DNA of 64,000 bases from Salinibacterium sp. (GCA_025351795.1 JANXVG010000029.1:1-64000), one strand, 5' to 3'; positions 42,576-52,927 are shown, counted from the first letter of the stretch. The notes: generated from the sequence alone by a model not told the origin. Numbers and translations: made by a program.

Positions 42576-42907
42576 GAATCGTTGACACCGGCGACTCCAC
42601 CGCTCGCGTCATCGACGAATACGCAAGTGTTCGCTTGTCAATCGCGCCGCTCGCCCAGGGTGACAATGTGTTTGTCGGCGTTACCAGGCTCGCAGCAGGC
42701 GGCTCGATCGGGCGGCACCCGACCGCACGCCGACAACTGCTTTCCGTGATCGCGGGATCGGCAGTCGTCTCGGGGGCGGATGGCGCCGAACAGTCGATCG
42801 GCGAAGGCCAGGGCGCGCTGTGGGAGCCTGGTGAGTCGCATGAGGTCCACACGATCGATGGGATGACCGCGATCAGCATCGAGGGCGACATCCAGACGAT
42901 GGGCTGA
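42572..42907 (+). CDS. Small cupin-domain protein
   Basis: A 111-residue single-cupin protein. The two cupin motifs are degenerate: GGSIGRHPTARRQLLSVIAGSAVVSG carries one His, and the second motif (GALWEPGESHEVHTIDG) has Glu and two His. That is fewer metal ligands than a standard dioxygenase, so it may bind a ligand and act as a sensor. It overlaps the esterase stop by four bases (ATGA), which suggests a linked function. Confidence 0.82.
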   Translation: MRIVDTGDSTARVIDEYASVRLSIAPLAQGDNVFVGVTRLAAGGSIGRHPTARRQLLSVIAGSAVVSGADGAEQSIGEGQGALWEPGESHEVHTIDGMTAISIEGDIQTMG

Positions 42908-42935
42908 TGCCCAGCGTTTCCGTAGCCCGGCAGGT

Positions 42936-42985
42936 GCGCGCTGGACTCGCGCCGACATTTGCGCGCTGGAGTGGCGCCCACATTT
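42936..42985. repeat. 25-base tandem repeat upstream of lhr
   Basis: Two adjacent copies of GCGCGCTGGA(C/G)T(C/G)GCGCC(G/C)ACATTT (42936-42960 and 42961-42985) differ at three positions, followed by a partial third copy (ACGCGCTTTT). They lie in the 219-base gap between the cupin and lhr genes. The purpose is unknown. Confidence 0.85.
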
Positions 42986-43126
42986 ACGCGCTTTTCCGGA
43001 GCATCCACTCATAATGGGCCCAATTCGTGTCACGCCTGAGGTTTGAGGGCGCAACCTCCGGAGAAACGCGCGAGTATGCCCACCGACCACGCAGCGGGTG
43101 TCAGCAGCCCGAGGGAAGATAGACGG

Positions 43127-46100
43127 ATGGCCGCCGTGCTCGACAAATTCTCCCCGGCCACCAGGGAGTGGTTTTCGGGCGCCTTCACCGAGCCGACCCC
43201 GGCGCAGGTCGGGGCGTGGCACGCCATCTCGTCGGGTTCGCACACGCTCGTCGTCGCCCCCACCGGATCGGGCAAAACGCTCTCGGCGTTCCTCTGGGCG
43301 ATCGATCGGCTGACGACAAGCGCGCAGCCCGACAACCTGATGCGCAGAACCCGCGTACTCTACATCTCACCGCTCAAAGCACTCGGCGTAGACGTCGAGC
43401 GCAATTTACGCGCCCCGCTCATCGGCGTGACGCAGACCGCCCATCGGCTCGGGCTGCCCGCTGTGGACGTGACGGTGGGGGTGCGATCTGGAGACACGAC
43501 GACTCAGGATCGGCGGCTGCTCGCGCGCGTGCCGCCAGACATCCTGATCACCACCCCTGAGTCGCTGTATCTGATGCTCACGTCGGCCGCGCGCGAAACG
43601 CTCATGGGCGTCGAGACGGTGATCATTGACGAAGTTCACGCGGTGGCGTCGACGAAACGCGGGGCGCATCTGGCCCTCTCCCTGGAACGACTCGACGAAC
43701 TCCTCGCACAACCGGCACAGCGCATCGGGTTGTCTGCCACAGTTCGGCCACACGACGAGGTGGCGCGATTTTTGGCTGGGCGCGCGCCGGTAACGATCGT
43801 CGCTCCGCCCTCGACGAAGAAGTTTGACCTGCGTGTGGTCGTGCCGGTGGAAGACATGACCGAACTTGGCACGGCTGCCCCCGTCGAAGGATCGGCTGCG
43901 GGAACCGTGCAGCACGGATCGATCTGGCCGCATGTCGAAGAACACATCGTTGACCTTGTGCTCGAACATCGATCGACGATCGTGTTTGCCAACTCCCGGC
44001 GGCTGGCCGAGCGGCTCACGGCTCGGCTGAACGAGATCTACAGCGACCGCATCGCTCGGCCGGAGAACGAAATCGTCGACAGCAGGATCGTCGAGACCGA
44101 CAAGGGCAAGCCTCAATCGGCTCGAATCCCAGCCGCGATAATGGCGCAGTCAGGTTCCACTTCCGGCGCCGAGCCGTTGTTGGCGCGGGCACATCACGGC
44201 TCCGTGTCCAAAGACCAGCGCGCGTTAATCGAAGATGACCTCAAGAGCGGGCGGCTCCGCTGTGTGGTCGCTACCTCGTCTCTCGAACTTGGCATCGACA
44301 TGGGCGCCGTTGACCTTGTCGTGCAGGTCGAGTCGCCACCGTCGGTCGCGAGCGGCCTCCAGCGCGTCGGCCGCGCCGGTCATCAGGTGGGGGAGGTGTC
44401 GCGGGGGGTGCTGTTCCCGAAGCACCGAGCCGACCTCATCCACACCGCGGTCGTGAGTGAGCGCATGCTGGCTGGCCAGATCGAGCGGATGCGCATCCCG
44501 ACGAACCCGCTCGACGTACTCGCGCAGCAGACGGTTGCCGCCACCGCGCTCGGTCCGATCGATGTCGAGGAGTGGTTTGACATCGTGCGCCGCAGCGCAC
44601 CCTTCGCTACCCTGCCGCGCTCGGCCTACGACGCCGTTCTCGACCTCCTCAGCGGCCTCTATCCGAGCGACGAGTTCGCCGAACTGCGCCCGCGGATAGT
44701 CTGGGATCGGGTGAAGGGGTCTCTCATCGGTCGACCAGGTGCGCAGCGGCTCGCCGTGACCTCGGGAGGCACTATTCCCGACCGTGGGCTGTTCGGCGTA
44801 TTCATGGTCGGCTCGTCACCGACCGACCCGTCAACCGGGTCGGGCCCGGGTCGCCGTGTCGGCGAGCTTGACGAAGAGATGGTCTACGAATCCCGCGTCG
44901 GAGACGTGTTTGCTCTCGGTGCGACGAGTTGGCGCATCGAAGACATCACCCACGACCGCGTGATCGTGAGCCCCGCATTCGGTGTGCCAGGTCGAGTGCC
45001 GTTTTGGAAAGGCGACGGGCTGGGCCGGCCAGCCGAGCTGGGCGCGGCGATCGGTGCATTCACTCGAGAGATCGCCTCAGCACACTCAGCGGATGCCAGG
45101 TCGCGGGTCGCTGCCAGTGGGTTGGATGAGTTCGCAATCAACAACCTCGTCGCGTTTATCGACGATCAGAAGGCGGCAACCGGTCACGTGCCGACAGACA
45201 GAACACTCGTCGTGGAACGGTTTCGCGACGAGCTCGGCGACTGGCGCGTCATCCTTCATTCCCCGTACGGCATGCAAGTTCATGCCCCCTGGGCGCTCGC
45301 GGTCGGGGCACGGGTACGTGAACGGATGGGCATCGCCGGTGCCGCGATCGCGAGCGACGACGGCGTGATCGTGCGGATCCCCGACACCGATGCTGAGCCT
45401 CCGGGTGCCGAACTTTTCATCTTCGAGCCGGACGAGCTGCCCGAGATCGTGACACGTGAGGTCGGCGGTTCCGCGCTGTTCGCGTCGCGGTTCCGCGAGT
45501 GCGCGGCCCGAGCGCTGCTGCTGCCGCGCTACAACCCGGGCAAGCGGTCGCCGCTGTGGCAGCAGCGGCAACGGGCATCGCAGTTGCTCGATGTCGCCGC
45601 CAAGTTTCCGAGCTTTCCGATCGTGCTCGAAACCGTGCGCGAGGTTCTTCAGGACGTGTACGACCTGCCAGCCCTCACCGACGTCGCGAGCCAGATCGTG
45701 TCTCGGAAGATTCGCATCGTCGAAACCGAGACGGATGTGCCGAGTCCGTTTGCGCGGTCGCTGCTCTTCGGCTACGTCGCGGCCTTCATGTACGAGGGCG
45801 ACTCCCCGATCGCCGAACGCCGGGCTGCCGCGCTCTCGCTCGACCCGACGCTTCTCGCCGAACTGCTCGGCCGAGCCGAGTTGCGCGAACTGCTCGACGC
45901 TGGAGTCATCGAGCAGCTGGAACGTGAGTTGCAGCGTCTTACTCCCGATCGAAAGGCGCGTGACGCCGAGGGCATCGTCGACCTGCTGCGCCTGCTTGGG
46001 CCCCTGTCGCTCGACGAGATCGTGGAGCGTACGGCGTTCAGCGAGTTGCCCGCTTCGGCAGCGAGTGCGCCCGTAGCCAGTGCGCCGGTAGCCAGTGCAG

Positions 46101-47773
46101 TGCTGCTGGTACTCGACCAACTCGCGCGAGCGAACCGCGTTCTTCACCTGCAGTTCGCGGGCGCGCAGCGCTGGGCCGGTATCGAAGACGCGAGCCGCCT
46201 GCGCGACGCCCTCGGCGTTCCCTTGCCGATCGGTGTTCCCGCTGCATTCATGCAGCCGGTCGCTGACCCCGTCGGTGATCTGGTCGCACGATTCGCGCGC
46301 ACCCATGGGCCGTTCGTCGTACAGGTTGCCGCTACCCGTTTCGGCCTCGGAACGGCGATCGTGCTCGACACTCTGCACCGTCTCGGTGGTGAGCACCGGG
46401 TGCTGGAGGGCGAGTTTCGTCCGGGCTCGAGCGGCAGCGAGTGGTGCGACGCCGAGGTGCTGCGCCGGGTGCGAAGCAGATCGCTCGCGGCACTGCGCCA
46501 CGAAGTCGAGCCGGTTGACACGGCAACCCTGGGGCGGTTTCTTCCGGCCTGGCAGAACGTCGGCGGATCGCTGCGCGGAATTGACGGGCTAGCGCAGGTG
46601 ATCGACCAGTTGTCTGGGGTCGCGCTGCCGGCATCCGCATGGGAGAGCCTCGTGCTGCCCGCACGCGTCTCCAACTACTCACCAGCGTGGCTCGACGAAC
46701 TCACGATGACGGGCGAGGTGGTCTGGTCGGGTGTTGGCGTTCTTCCCGGATCTGACGGCTGGGTGAGTCTGCACCTCGCGGACAGCGTGCGGCTGACCAT
46801 CGCCGAGCCGCACGACGATGAGACCTCCGAGCTGCAGCGCACCACACTGGCTACCCTCACCGGGGGTGGGGCGTACTTCTTCCGCCAGCTATCAACCGCG
46901 ACAGCGAGCACCGACGACGCATCGCTCGTCACCGCACTCTGGGGCCTGGTGTGGGCGGGCCTCGTGACCAACGACACGTTCTCGCCGCTGCGGTCATATC
47001 TTGGGGGAGCGGTAGCGCCGAAGCGCGCCGCGCGTACCCGGGCCTACCGTGGTGGCGGCCGACCTGCGATGCCGAGCCAATCCGGACCGCCCAGCGTCGG
47101 GGGACGGTGGTCACTTCTTCCGCTCGCCGAACCAGACGCTACCGTTCGCGCAAAGGCGATGGGCGAGCTTCTGCTCGAGCGGCACGGTGTCGTGACTCGG
47201 GGCTCTGTGGTGAGCGAGGGAATCCGTGGTGGGTTTGCTCTCGCTTACAAAGTCTTGAGTGGATTCGAGGAGACCGGGCGCGCCCGTCGCGGCTACTTCG
47301 TTGAGGGCCTCGGTGCCGCCCAGTTTGCCACCGGAGCCACGGTGGACCGCCTGCGCAGCTTCACGCGCGACACCGCCTCACGGGATGCACCCCTCGCACT
47401 CACGCTCGCCGCGACCGACCCGGCAAACCCGTATGGAGCCGCGCTGGCGTGGCCAAACTCGAGTACCGAGGCTGACCCCAACACACCGCGCGGCCACCGC
47501 CCTGGCCGAAAAGCTGGCGCGCTGGTCGTGATCGTCGATGGTCGCCTCGCCCTCTACATCGAGCGTGGAGGTAAGACAAGTCTCACCTTCGGCCTCGGTG
47601 CTGCTGCGCTGGCCAGCGCCGCCGAATCACTCGCAAGAACCGTGCGCGCAACTCTGGGAAAGCTGCGCATCGAACGGGTAGACGGCGACTTCGTGATCGG
47701 TACCCCGCTGGGCGCCGCCCTCGCTGATGCGGGCTTCGCAGCAACGCCTCAGGGAATGCGACTCCGTGCCTGA
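43127..47773 (+). CDS. lhr: Lhr-type large superfamily 2 helicase
   Basis: Lhr is a very large 3'-5' DNA/RNA-DNA helicase implicated in DNA repair. The product is 1548 residues from the ATG at 43127 (MAAVLDKFSPATREWF), the normal actinobacterial length. Visible motifs are I (VAPTGSGKTLSAF), II (IIDEVHAV, a DEVH box), III (GLSATVRP), VI (QRVGRAGHQVG) and the long winged-helix and Lhr C-terminal domains (for example LGRFLPAWQNVGGSLRG). The track start lies 28 codons earlier without support. It overlaps the Nei-type glycosylase gene by eight bases. In mycobacteria lhr and a Nei-type gene are likewise adjacent and damage-inducible. Confidence 0.96.
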   Translation: MAAVLDKFSPATREWFSGAFTEPTPAQVGAWHAISSGSHTLVVAPTGSGKTLSAFLWAIDRLTTSAQPDNLMRRTRVLYISPLKALGVDVERNLRAPLIGVTQTAHRLGLPAVDVTVGVRSGDTTTQDRRLLARVPPDILITTPESLYLMLTSAARETLMGVETVIIDEVHAVASTKRGAHLALSLERLDELLAQPAQRIGLSATVRPHDEVARFLAGRAPVTIVAPPSTKKFDLRVVVPVEDMTELGTAAPVEGSAAGTVQHGSIWPHVEEHIVDLVLEHRSTIVFANSRRLAERLTARLNEIYSDRIARPENEIVDSRIVETDKGKPQSARIPAAIMAQSGSTSGAEPLLARAHHGSVSKDQRALIEDDLKSGRLRCVVATSSLELGIDMGAVDLVVQVESPPSVASGLQRVGRAGHQVGEVSRGVLFPKHRADLIHTAVVSERMLAGQIERMRIPTNPLDVLAQQTVAATALGPIDVEEWFDIVRRSAPFATLPRSAYDAVLDLLSGLYPSDEFAELRPRIVWDRVKGSLIGRPGAQRLAVTSGGTIPDRGLFGVFMVGSSPTDPSTGSGPGRRVGELDEEMVYESRVGDVFALGATSWRIEDITHDRVIVSPAFGVPGRVPFWKGDGLGRPAELGAAIGAFTREIASAHSADARSRVAASGLDEFAINNLVAFIDDQKAATGHVPTDRTLVVERFRDELGDWRVILHSPYGMQVHAPWALAVGARVRERMGIAGAAIASDDGVIVRIPDTDAEPPGAELFIFEPDELPEIVTREVGGSALFASRFRECAARALLLPRYNPGKRSPLWQQRQRASQLLDVAAKFPSFPIVLETVREVLQDVYDLPALTDVASQIVSRKIRIVETETDVPSPFARSLLFGYVAAFMYEGDSPIAERRAAALSLDPTLLAELLGRAELRELLDAGVIEQLERELQRLTPDRKARDAEGIVDLLRLLGPLSLDEIVERTAFSELPASAASAPVASAPVASAVLLVLDQLARANRVLHLQFAGAQRWAGIEDASRLRDALGVPLPIGVPAAFMQPVADPVGDLVARFARTHGPFVVQVAATRFGLGTAIVLDTLHRLGGEHRVLEGEFRPGSSGSEWCDAEVLRRVRSRSLAALRHEVEPVDTATLGRFLPAWQNVGGSLRGIDGLAQVIDQLSGVALPASAWESLVLPARVSNYSPAWLDELTMTGEVVWSGVGVLPGSDGWVSLHLADSVRLTIAEPHDDETSELQRTTLATLTGGGAYFFRQLSTATASTDDASLVTALWGLVWAGLVTNDTFSPLRSYLGGAVAPKRAARTRAYRGGGRPAMPSQSGPPSVGGRWSLLPLAEPDATVRAKAMGELLLERHGVVTRGSVVSEGIRGGFALAYKVLSGFEETGRARRGYFVEGLGAAQFATGATVDRLRSFTRDTASRDAPLALTLAATDPANPYGAALAWPNSSTEADPNTPRGHRPGRKAGALVVIVDGRLALYIERGGKTSLTFGLGAAALASAAESLARTVRATLGKLRIERVDGDFVIGTPLGAALADAGFAATPQGMRLRA

Positions 47774-48542
47774 GGGTGACACCGTGTGGCTCGCGGCGAG
47801 AAACCTCCACTCTGCGCTGGCCGGTGAGCTGCTCACCGGGTTTGACCTTCGGGTACCCCCATTCGCAACCGCCGACCTGACCGGCGAGAAAATCATTGAG
47901 GTGGTCAGTCGTGGCAAGCACCTACTGCACCGCATCGGTGACTTCACGCTGCATTCACACCTGAAGATGGAGGGCGCCTGGCATCTCTACCGACCGGGTT
48001 CGCCGTGGCGGCGGAGGGTCTTCGAGGCGCGTGCCGTGCTCGAAACCGAACCCTGGCAGGCCGTGGGGTTTGCGCTGGCAATCACCGAGCTCATCCGGCG
48101 TGACGATGAGCACACCGTGGTGGGCCACCTCGGCCCCGATCTGCTTGGGGCAGATTGGAACCGCGGCGAGGCGATCACACGGCTATCGGCAGAACCCAGT
48201 ACACGCGCGTTCATCGCCATCCTCGACCAACGCAACCTTGCCGGGATCGGCAACGAGTACGCGAACGAACTGTTGTTCCTGCGCGGTGTCTTACCGACCC
48301 GCTCGATCGGTGATATCGATGTGGCACCGCTCGTGGATCTCTCACAGCGGATGCTGCAGTCCAACCGCGAGCGCAGCATCCGTTCGACGACCGGCGACCT
48401 GCGGCCCGGTCACACGAGCTGGGTGTACGCGCGGGCTGGCAAGTCATGTCGCCGCTGCGGTACACCGATCCGGCGCGGCATGCTCGGGCCGACGCCGCTT
48501 ACCGAACGGCTGACCTACTGGTGCCCGTGCTGTCAACGCTAG
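47766..48542 (+). CDS. nei2: Fpg/Nei-family DNA glycosylase (endonuclease VIII type)
   Basis: A 258-residue bifunctional glycosylase/AP lyase that removes oxidised bases. Translation from the GTG at 47766 gives MPEGDTVW, placing the catalytic Pro and Glu at the mature N-terminus as required; the track start 13 codons earlier would destroy this. The helix-two-turn-helix is seen in LDQRNLAGIGNEYANELLF, and the zinc finger is CRRCGTPIRRGM and WCPCCQR. The start lies inside the end of lhr (eight-base overlap), so the two repair genes are coupled. Confidence 0.95.
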   Translation: MPEGDTVWLAARNLHSALAGELLTGFDLRVPPFATADLTGEKIIEVVSRGKHLLHRIGDFTLHSHLKMEGAWHLYRPGSPWRRRVFEARAVLETEPWQAVGFALAITELIRRDDEHTVVGHLGPDLLGADWNRGEAITRLSAEPSTRAFIAILDQRNLAGIGNEYANELLFLRGVLPTRSIGDIDVAPLVDLSQRMLQSNRERSIRSTTGDLRPGHTSWVYARAGKSCRRCGTPIRRGMLGPTPLTERLTYWCPCCQR

Positions 48543-48965
48543 GCATTCGCGAGCGCGGCACAGATTCTCGGTATCGGGCCAGCACGCGGTTCGATGGTGT
48601 CGGTGCGGCATTCGACTGGTCATTCCCGCAGTCGACGGATACCGCGCGGCGGGGGCCATTGTCACTACGACGTGAGCGGTGCCATCCCACACACGGTGAC
48701 AGTGTATTGACCAGCCGCTGTGGGCCAGCCGAGGGAATGTGTCGGGCGGCTCATCACGAGCGCGATGCGAGAGGTGGCTCGGCGTCAGGAATGAATGGCA
48801 CTCGACAACCAGGTGAACGTTTCGCGGGATCTCGCCGGTCGGCGCTTTTTCGCCCCGGTCGGCGCGTATTCTGGCGAGAGCCCCGCCAGAGCGTGCTTCA
48901 CCCGAGACGACGAATGCGAACCAGACCCGTGACCCCGCTGCCTACGCAATCGTGAGCGGCCACCG
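48543..48965. other. 423-base intergenic region before the Pls gene
   Basis: No convincing gene, tRNA or terminator was found. Track ORFs here (48446..48955 and 48499..48690) are shadows with biased composition. A short direct repeat (CCGGTCGGCGC near 48837 and 48857) and a small TGGCG/CGCCA dyad near 48887 are present. The promoter of the Pls operon should lie here; I cannot point to it. Confidence 0.5.
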
Positions 48966-51900
48966 ATGATCGAGGCGACTTCGGGCGTCATGAGTGCGAG
49001 TGAGCGTGCACCGGCTCCACGCACGCTGTTTGATATCTTGCGCGAGACCACCGAGCTGTACCCGCAGGCGTCCGCGCTCGACGACGGCGTGGGCGCCTTG
49101 AGCTATCGCGAGCTGATGGCGCGGGTCATCGACGTTTCTGCTCGGCTCAATACCGCCGGCGTGCGCCGCGGAGATCGGGTCGGGGTGCGAATGCCCTCGG
49201 GCTCGCGCGAGCTGTACGTGTCGATCCTCGCCATTATCGCGGCCGGCGCTGCGTATGTACCGGTCGATGCCGATGACCCGGACGACCGCGCGGCTCTGGT
49301 ATTCCGCGAAGCAAACGTGCGGGGTATCATCGCCGGCGACGGCACATTCACCGCGACCGGCCGCGACCTCAGCATTGTCTTCAGCGACGTGGATGACGAG
49401 TTATTCGCGGGTCGCGCGCCTCACCCGAGCACGTCGTCGCGCGCCGTTGTCGGCCCGCCGTCAGTCAGCGACGATGCTTGGATCATCTTCACTTCGGGAT
49501 CGACCGGCGTGCCGAAAGGTGTCGCTGTCAGCCACCGATCTGCCGCCGCATTCGTCGACGCCGAAGCGCGGCTCTTTCTCGTGGAAGAACCCCTTGGGCC
49601 GGGGGACCGGGTGCTTGCTGGCCTGTCGGTGGCCTTCGATGCCTCCTGCGAAGAGATGTGGTTGGCTTGGCGCACGGGCGCGTGTCTCGTTCCAGCACCA
49701 CGAGCACTCGTGCGCAGTGGCATGGATCTCGGCCCGTGGCTCATCGCTCGTGGCATCACCGTGGTATCTACGGTTCCGACTCTCGCATCACTGTGGCCGG
49801 TCGAGTCGCTCGAGAATGTTCGACTGCTCATCTTCGGCGGAGAGGCCTGCCCGCCTGAGCTCGTCGAGCGGCTTGCCATCGATGGCCGTGAAATGTGGAA
49901 CACCTACGGGCCGACCGAGGCCACTGTCGTCGCGTGCGCGGCACTGCTCAGCGGCGGAACAGCCGTGCGCATCGGGTTGCCCCTCGACGGCTGGGATCTC
50001 GCCGTGGTCAGCGCAGACGGAACCCCGGTTGCCGAAGGCGAGATCGGCGAACTCATCATCGGGGGTGTTGGGTTGGCTCGCTATCTGGACCCACTGAGAG
50101 ACACCGGGAAGTTTGCTCCCCATGAGGGCCTCGGTTGGGATCGCGCATACCGAAGCGGAGATCTCGTACGATTCGAGACGGCTGGCCTCATTTTTCAGGG
50201 CCGGGCAGACGACCAGGTCAAGGTCGGCGGCCGGCGCATCGAACTGGGCGAGATTGAGACGGCTCTGCGAGAGCTGCCCGGCGTGACCGGGGCTGCGGCG
50301 GCTGTTCAAGAAACAGACGCCGGCAACCACGTCATCGTCGGCTACCTGACGGTGGAATCCTCTCGCACGTTCGACCGTACGGTCGCCGTCACCCGATTGC
50401 GCAGCGAACTTCCTGATGCGCTCGTTCCGCTCATCGCCGTCATCGACGAGTTGCCCATTCGCACCTCTGGCAAGGTTGACCGGGCCGCGCTGCCGTGGCC
50501 TCTGCCCGGCCTGCCGATCGAGGGAACCATGCTTGACCCGCGCCAGCAACACCTCGCAGAGCAATGGCAAGCCGTGCTCGGGATTGCGGTCACAGACCCG
50601 ACCGCCAATTTCTTCGACCTCGGCGGCGGATCACTTGCGGCGGCCCAACTGGTCGCCCGAATTCGCGAGGACGACCCCGAGTTCGCGGTTGCGGACATCT
50701 ACGCGCACCCCCGACTGCGCACTATGGCCGATGCCATCGCCGCGCGCGCGGGCACGCTACCCTCCAGCACACACGACTTTCATCGCAACTCACCGACCCC
50801 GCGAAGCATGCAGTGGCTGCAGACCATTCTCGGTGCACCCCTCTATATTCTCAGCGGCGTTCGCTGGCTGGTCTACCTGCTCGCCGCGGGTACGGTGTTG
50901 CACGCCATCGGCGGATTTGACCTACTCCCGGTCGTGCCGCTGTACCTGCTCATTCCGGCCATCCTCATCTTCGCAACACCGTTCGGGCGAATGGCGATCG
51001 CCGTCGCCTGCGCGCGGCTACTGCTGACCGGGTTGCGCGCTGGTGACTACCCGCGCGGGGGCAACGTGCACTCGCGGTTGTGGCTCGCCGAACAGGCAGC
51101 GCTCCTGCTCGGAGTGGTGAGTCTGGCCGGCGCTCCATGGATCACCTACTACGCCCGCGCCCTCGGGGCGAAGATCGGTCGCGACGTGCAGCTCCACACC
51201 CTGCCGCCAGTCACCGGCATGCTCACGGTCGGCTTCGGTGCATCCATCGAGCCCGAGGTCGACCTCTCTGGATACTGGATTGACGGTGACATCGTGCGGG
51301 TGGGAGCGATTCGCATCGGCGCACACAGTTCGGTCGGTGCGCGAAGCACTCTGCTGCCGGGAACTCGAATCGGAAAGCACGCGGAGATCGCGCCCGGCTC
51401 TGCGGTGTTCGGGCGCGTTCCCGCCGGGCAGCTGTGGGCGGGATCTCCCGCCCAACGGGTGGGCAAGAGCACCGCGTGGTGGCCACGCGAGGCTCCCCCA
51501 CGCGGGCGCCGCTGGGTTGCGGTGTTCGGGGCGTCATCCGCTGTGCTGTCATTGTTGCCCCTCATCGCTCTCGGCTGCGGGGCGGCTATTGTGGCGGCAG
51601 GCATCCGTCAGGCCCACTCGTTCACCGAAGCTGTGAGCCAAACCGTCCTCACCGTGGTGCCAGCAACCCTCGTGGCTGGCGCCGTGTTCGCCGCTCTCGT
51701 CGTCGTGATCGTGCGACTACTCGGCATCGGCGTGCACGAGGGTATCTACCCGGTTCATAGCCGAGTCGGCTGGCAGGTGTGGAGTACGGAACGGCTGCTC
51801 GATCTGTGCCGAACCTTCCTGTTTCCGCTCTATTCGAGCCTGTTTACGCCGATCTGGCTGCGGATGCTGGGAACCCGGGTTGGTCGTGACGTTGAGGCAT

Positions 51901-52925
51901 CCACTGTGCTCTTGCTCCCGGTCATGACGACCATTCGAGACGGCGCCTTCCTCGCCGATGACACCATGGTGGGCTCATACGAACTCGGCGGCGGATGGTT
52001 GCGGGTCGGGCCGGTCGAGATCGGCAAGCGGGCGTTCATCGGCAACTCGAGCATGGCCGCCGGTGGACATACCGTGCCGCGCGATGGGCTCGTCGCTGTG
52101 CTCTCGGCGGCGCCCCGCACCTCGAAGGCTGGGTCGTCGTGGCTCGGGTCCCCCGCCGTTCGGTTGCGGCGCACCGTAGCGGTCGCGGATGATGGGCGCA
52201 CGTTCCGCCCACACGCGGGCCTTCGGGTGGCGCGCTCGCTCTGGGAACTCTGCCGAATCGTGCCCGTGATCGTGACCTGCTCACTGGGTATCGCTGTGCT
52301 GTTCGCACTCGCCGCGATCACCATGGCATGGGGTGTGCTGGCTGCCACTCTTCTCAGCGGACTCGTGATGCTCGCTGCCGGGGCCGCCGCTGCTGGCGTC
52401 AGTACCGCGGCGAAGTGGGCGTTCGTCGGACGCATCCGAGCGGGCGCGCATCCGCTCTGGTCGTCGTTCGTGTGGCGCACCGAGGTCTCGGATACCTTCA
52501 TCGAGATGGTCGCGGCGCCCTGGTTCGCCCAGGCGGCGCTTGGCACTCCCGCCCTCAACATCTGGCTGCGCAGCCTTGGCGCGAGCATTGGTCGTGGGGT
52601 CTGGTGCGACACCTATTGGTTGCCGGAAGCAGATCTGGCCCGACTGGGTGATGGGTCTACGGTGAACCGGGGCTGCGTTGTGCAAACCCACCTGTTCCAT
52701 GATCGAATCATGAGCATGGATACGGTGACGCTCGAAACCGGTGCCACCCTCGGGCCACACAGCGTGATTCTGCCCGCCGCGCGCATCGGCGAGCACGGCA
52801 CGGTCGGACCAGCATCGCTCGTGATGCGCGGCGAGTTCGTACCGGTCGGAAGTCGCTGGAGTGGCAACCCCATCGGACCGTGGCGCGAAGTGACATTCGC
52901 GGACTACCACGCGAAAGCCCGCTGA
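48966..52925 (+). CDS. Pls-type NRPS (adenylation-PCP-six-helix membrane synthase), NAPAA class
   Basis: A 1319-residue single-module membrane synthetase with the layout of epsilon-poly-L-lysine synthetase. The adenylation domain (about 20-520) has FTSGSTGVPKG, the A4 motif FDASCEEMW, NTYGPTEATV, RSGDLVRFE and the catalytic Lys in RTSGKVDR. The carrier domain (about 525-600) has NFFDLGGGSLAAAQLV, the phosphopantetheine site. Then come six hydrophobic helices in three pairs (about 625-685, 850-920, 1085-1150) separating three hexapeptide-repeat acyltransferase-like domains (about 690-850, 920-1080, 1155-1315). In the known enzyme these tandem domains join monomers without a condensation domain. 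By hand alignment to PheA the pocket code reads D-A-E-S-I-G-T-V, close to the lysine code. An ATG at 48990 is an alternative start. It forms an operon with the M1 peptidase two bases downstream; the PPTase converges. Confidence 0.92.
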   Translation: MIEATSGVMSASERAPAPRTLFDILRETTELYPQASALDDGVGALSYRELMARVIDVSARLNTAGVRRGDRVGVRMPSGSRELYVSILAIIAAGAAYVPVDADDPDDRAALVFREANVRGIIAGDGTFTATGRDLSIVFSDVDDELFAGRAPHPSTSSRAVVGPPSVSDDAWIIFTSGSTGVPKGVAVSHRSAAAFVDAEARLFLVEEPLGPGDRVLAGLSVAFDASCEEMWLAWRTGACLVPAPRALVRSGMDLGPWLIARGITVVSTVPTLASLWPVESLENVRLLIFGGEACPPELVERLAIDGREMWNTYGPTEATVVACAALLSGGTAVRIGLPLDGWDLAVVSADGTPVAEGEIGELIIGGVGLARYLDPLRDTGKFAPHEGLGWDRAYRSGDLVRFETAGLIFQGRADDQVKVGGRRIELGEIETALRELPGVTGAAAAVQETDAGNHVIVGYLTVESSRTFDRTVAVTRLRSELPDALVPLIAVIDELPIRTSGKVDRAALPWPLPGLPIEGTMLDPRQQHLAEQWQAVLGIAVTDPTANFFDLGGGSLAAAQLVARIREDDPEFAVADIYAHPRLRTMADAIAARAGTLPSSTHDFHRNSPTPRSMQWLQTILGAPLYILSGVRWLVYLLAAGTVLHAIGGFDLLPVVPLYLLIPAILIFATPFGRMAIAVACARLLLTGLRAGDYPRGGNVHSRLWLAEQAALLLGVVSLAGAPWITYYARALGAKIGRDVQLHTLPPVTGMLTVGFGASIEPEVDLSGYWIDGDIVRVGAIRIGAHSSVGARSTLLPGTRIGKHAEIAPGSAVFGRVPAGQLWAGSPAQRVGKSTAWWPREAPPRGRRWVAVFGASSAVLSLLPLIALGCGAAIVAAGIRQAHSFTEAVSQTVLTVVPATLVAGAVFAALVVVIVRLLGIGVHEGIYPVHSRVGWQVWSTERLLDLCRTFLFPLYSSLFTPIWLRMLGTRVGRDVEASTVLLLPVMTTIRDGAFLADDTMVGSYELGGGWLRVGPVEIGKRAFIGNSSMAAGGHTVPRDGLVAVLSAAPRTSKAGSSWLGSPAVRLRRTVAVADDGRTFRPHAGLRVARSLWELCRIVPVIVTCSLGIAVLFALAAITMAWGVLAATLLSGLVMLAAGAAAAGVSTAAKWAFVGRIRAGAHPLWSSFVWRTEVSDTFIEMVAAPWFAQAALGTPALNIWLRSLGASIGRGVWCDTYWLPEADLARLGDGSTVNRGCVVQTHLFHDRIMSMDTVTLETGATLGPHSVILPAARIGEHGTVGPASLVMRGEFVPVGSRWSGNPIGPWREVTFADYHAKAR

Positions 52926-52927
52926 TC

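Noticed and set aside
48590-48605. GGTTCGATGG resembling a tRNA T-loop
   Set aside because: The surrounding sequence cannot form T-stem, anticodon or acceptor arms. No tRNA was found in the window.
48446-48955. 169-codon plus-strand ORF in the gap before the Pls gene
   Set aside because: It starts inside the glycosylase gene in another frame and is Arg/Ser-rich without any family pattern.
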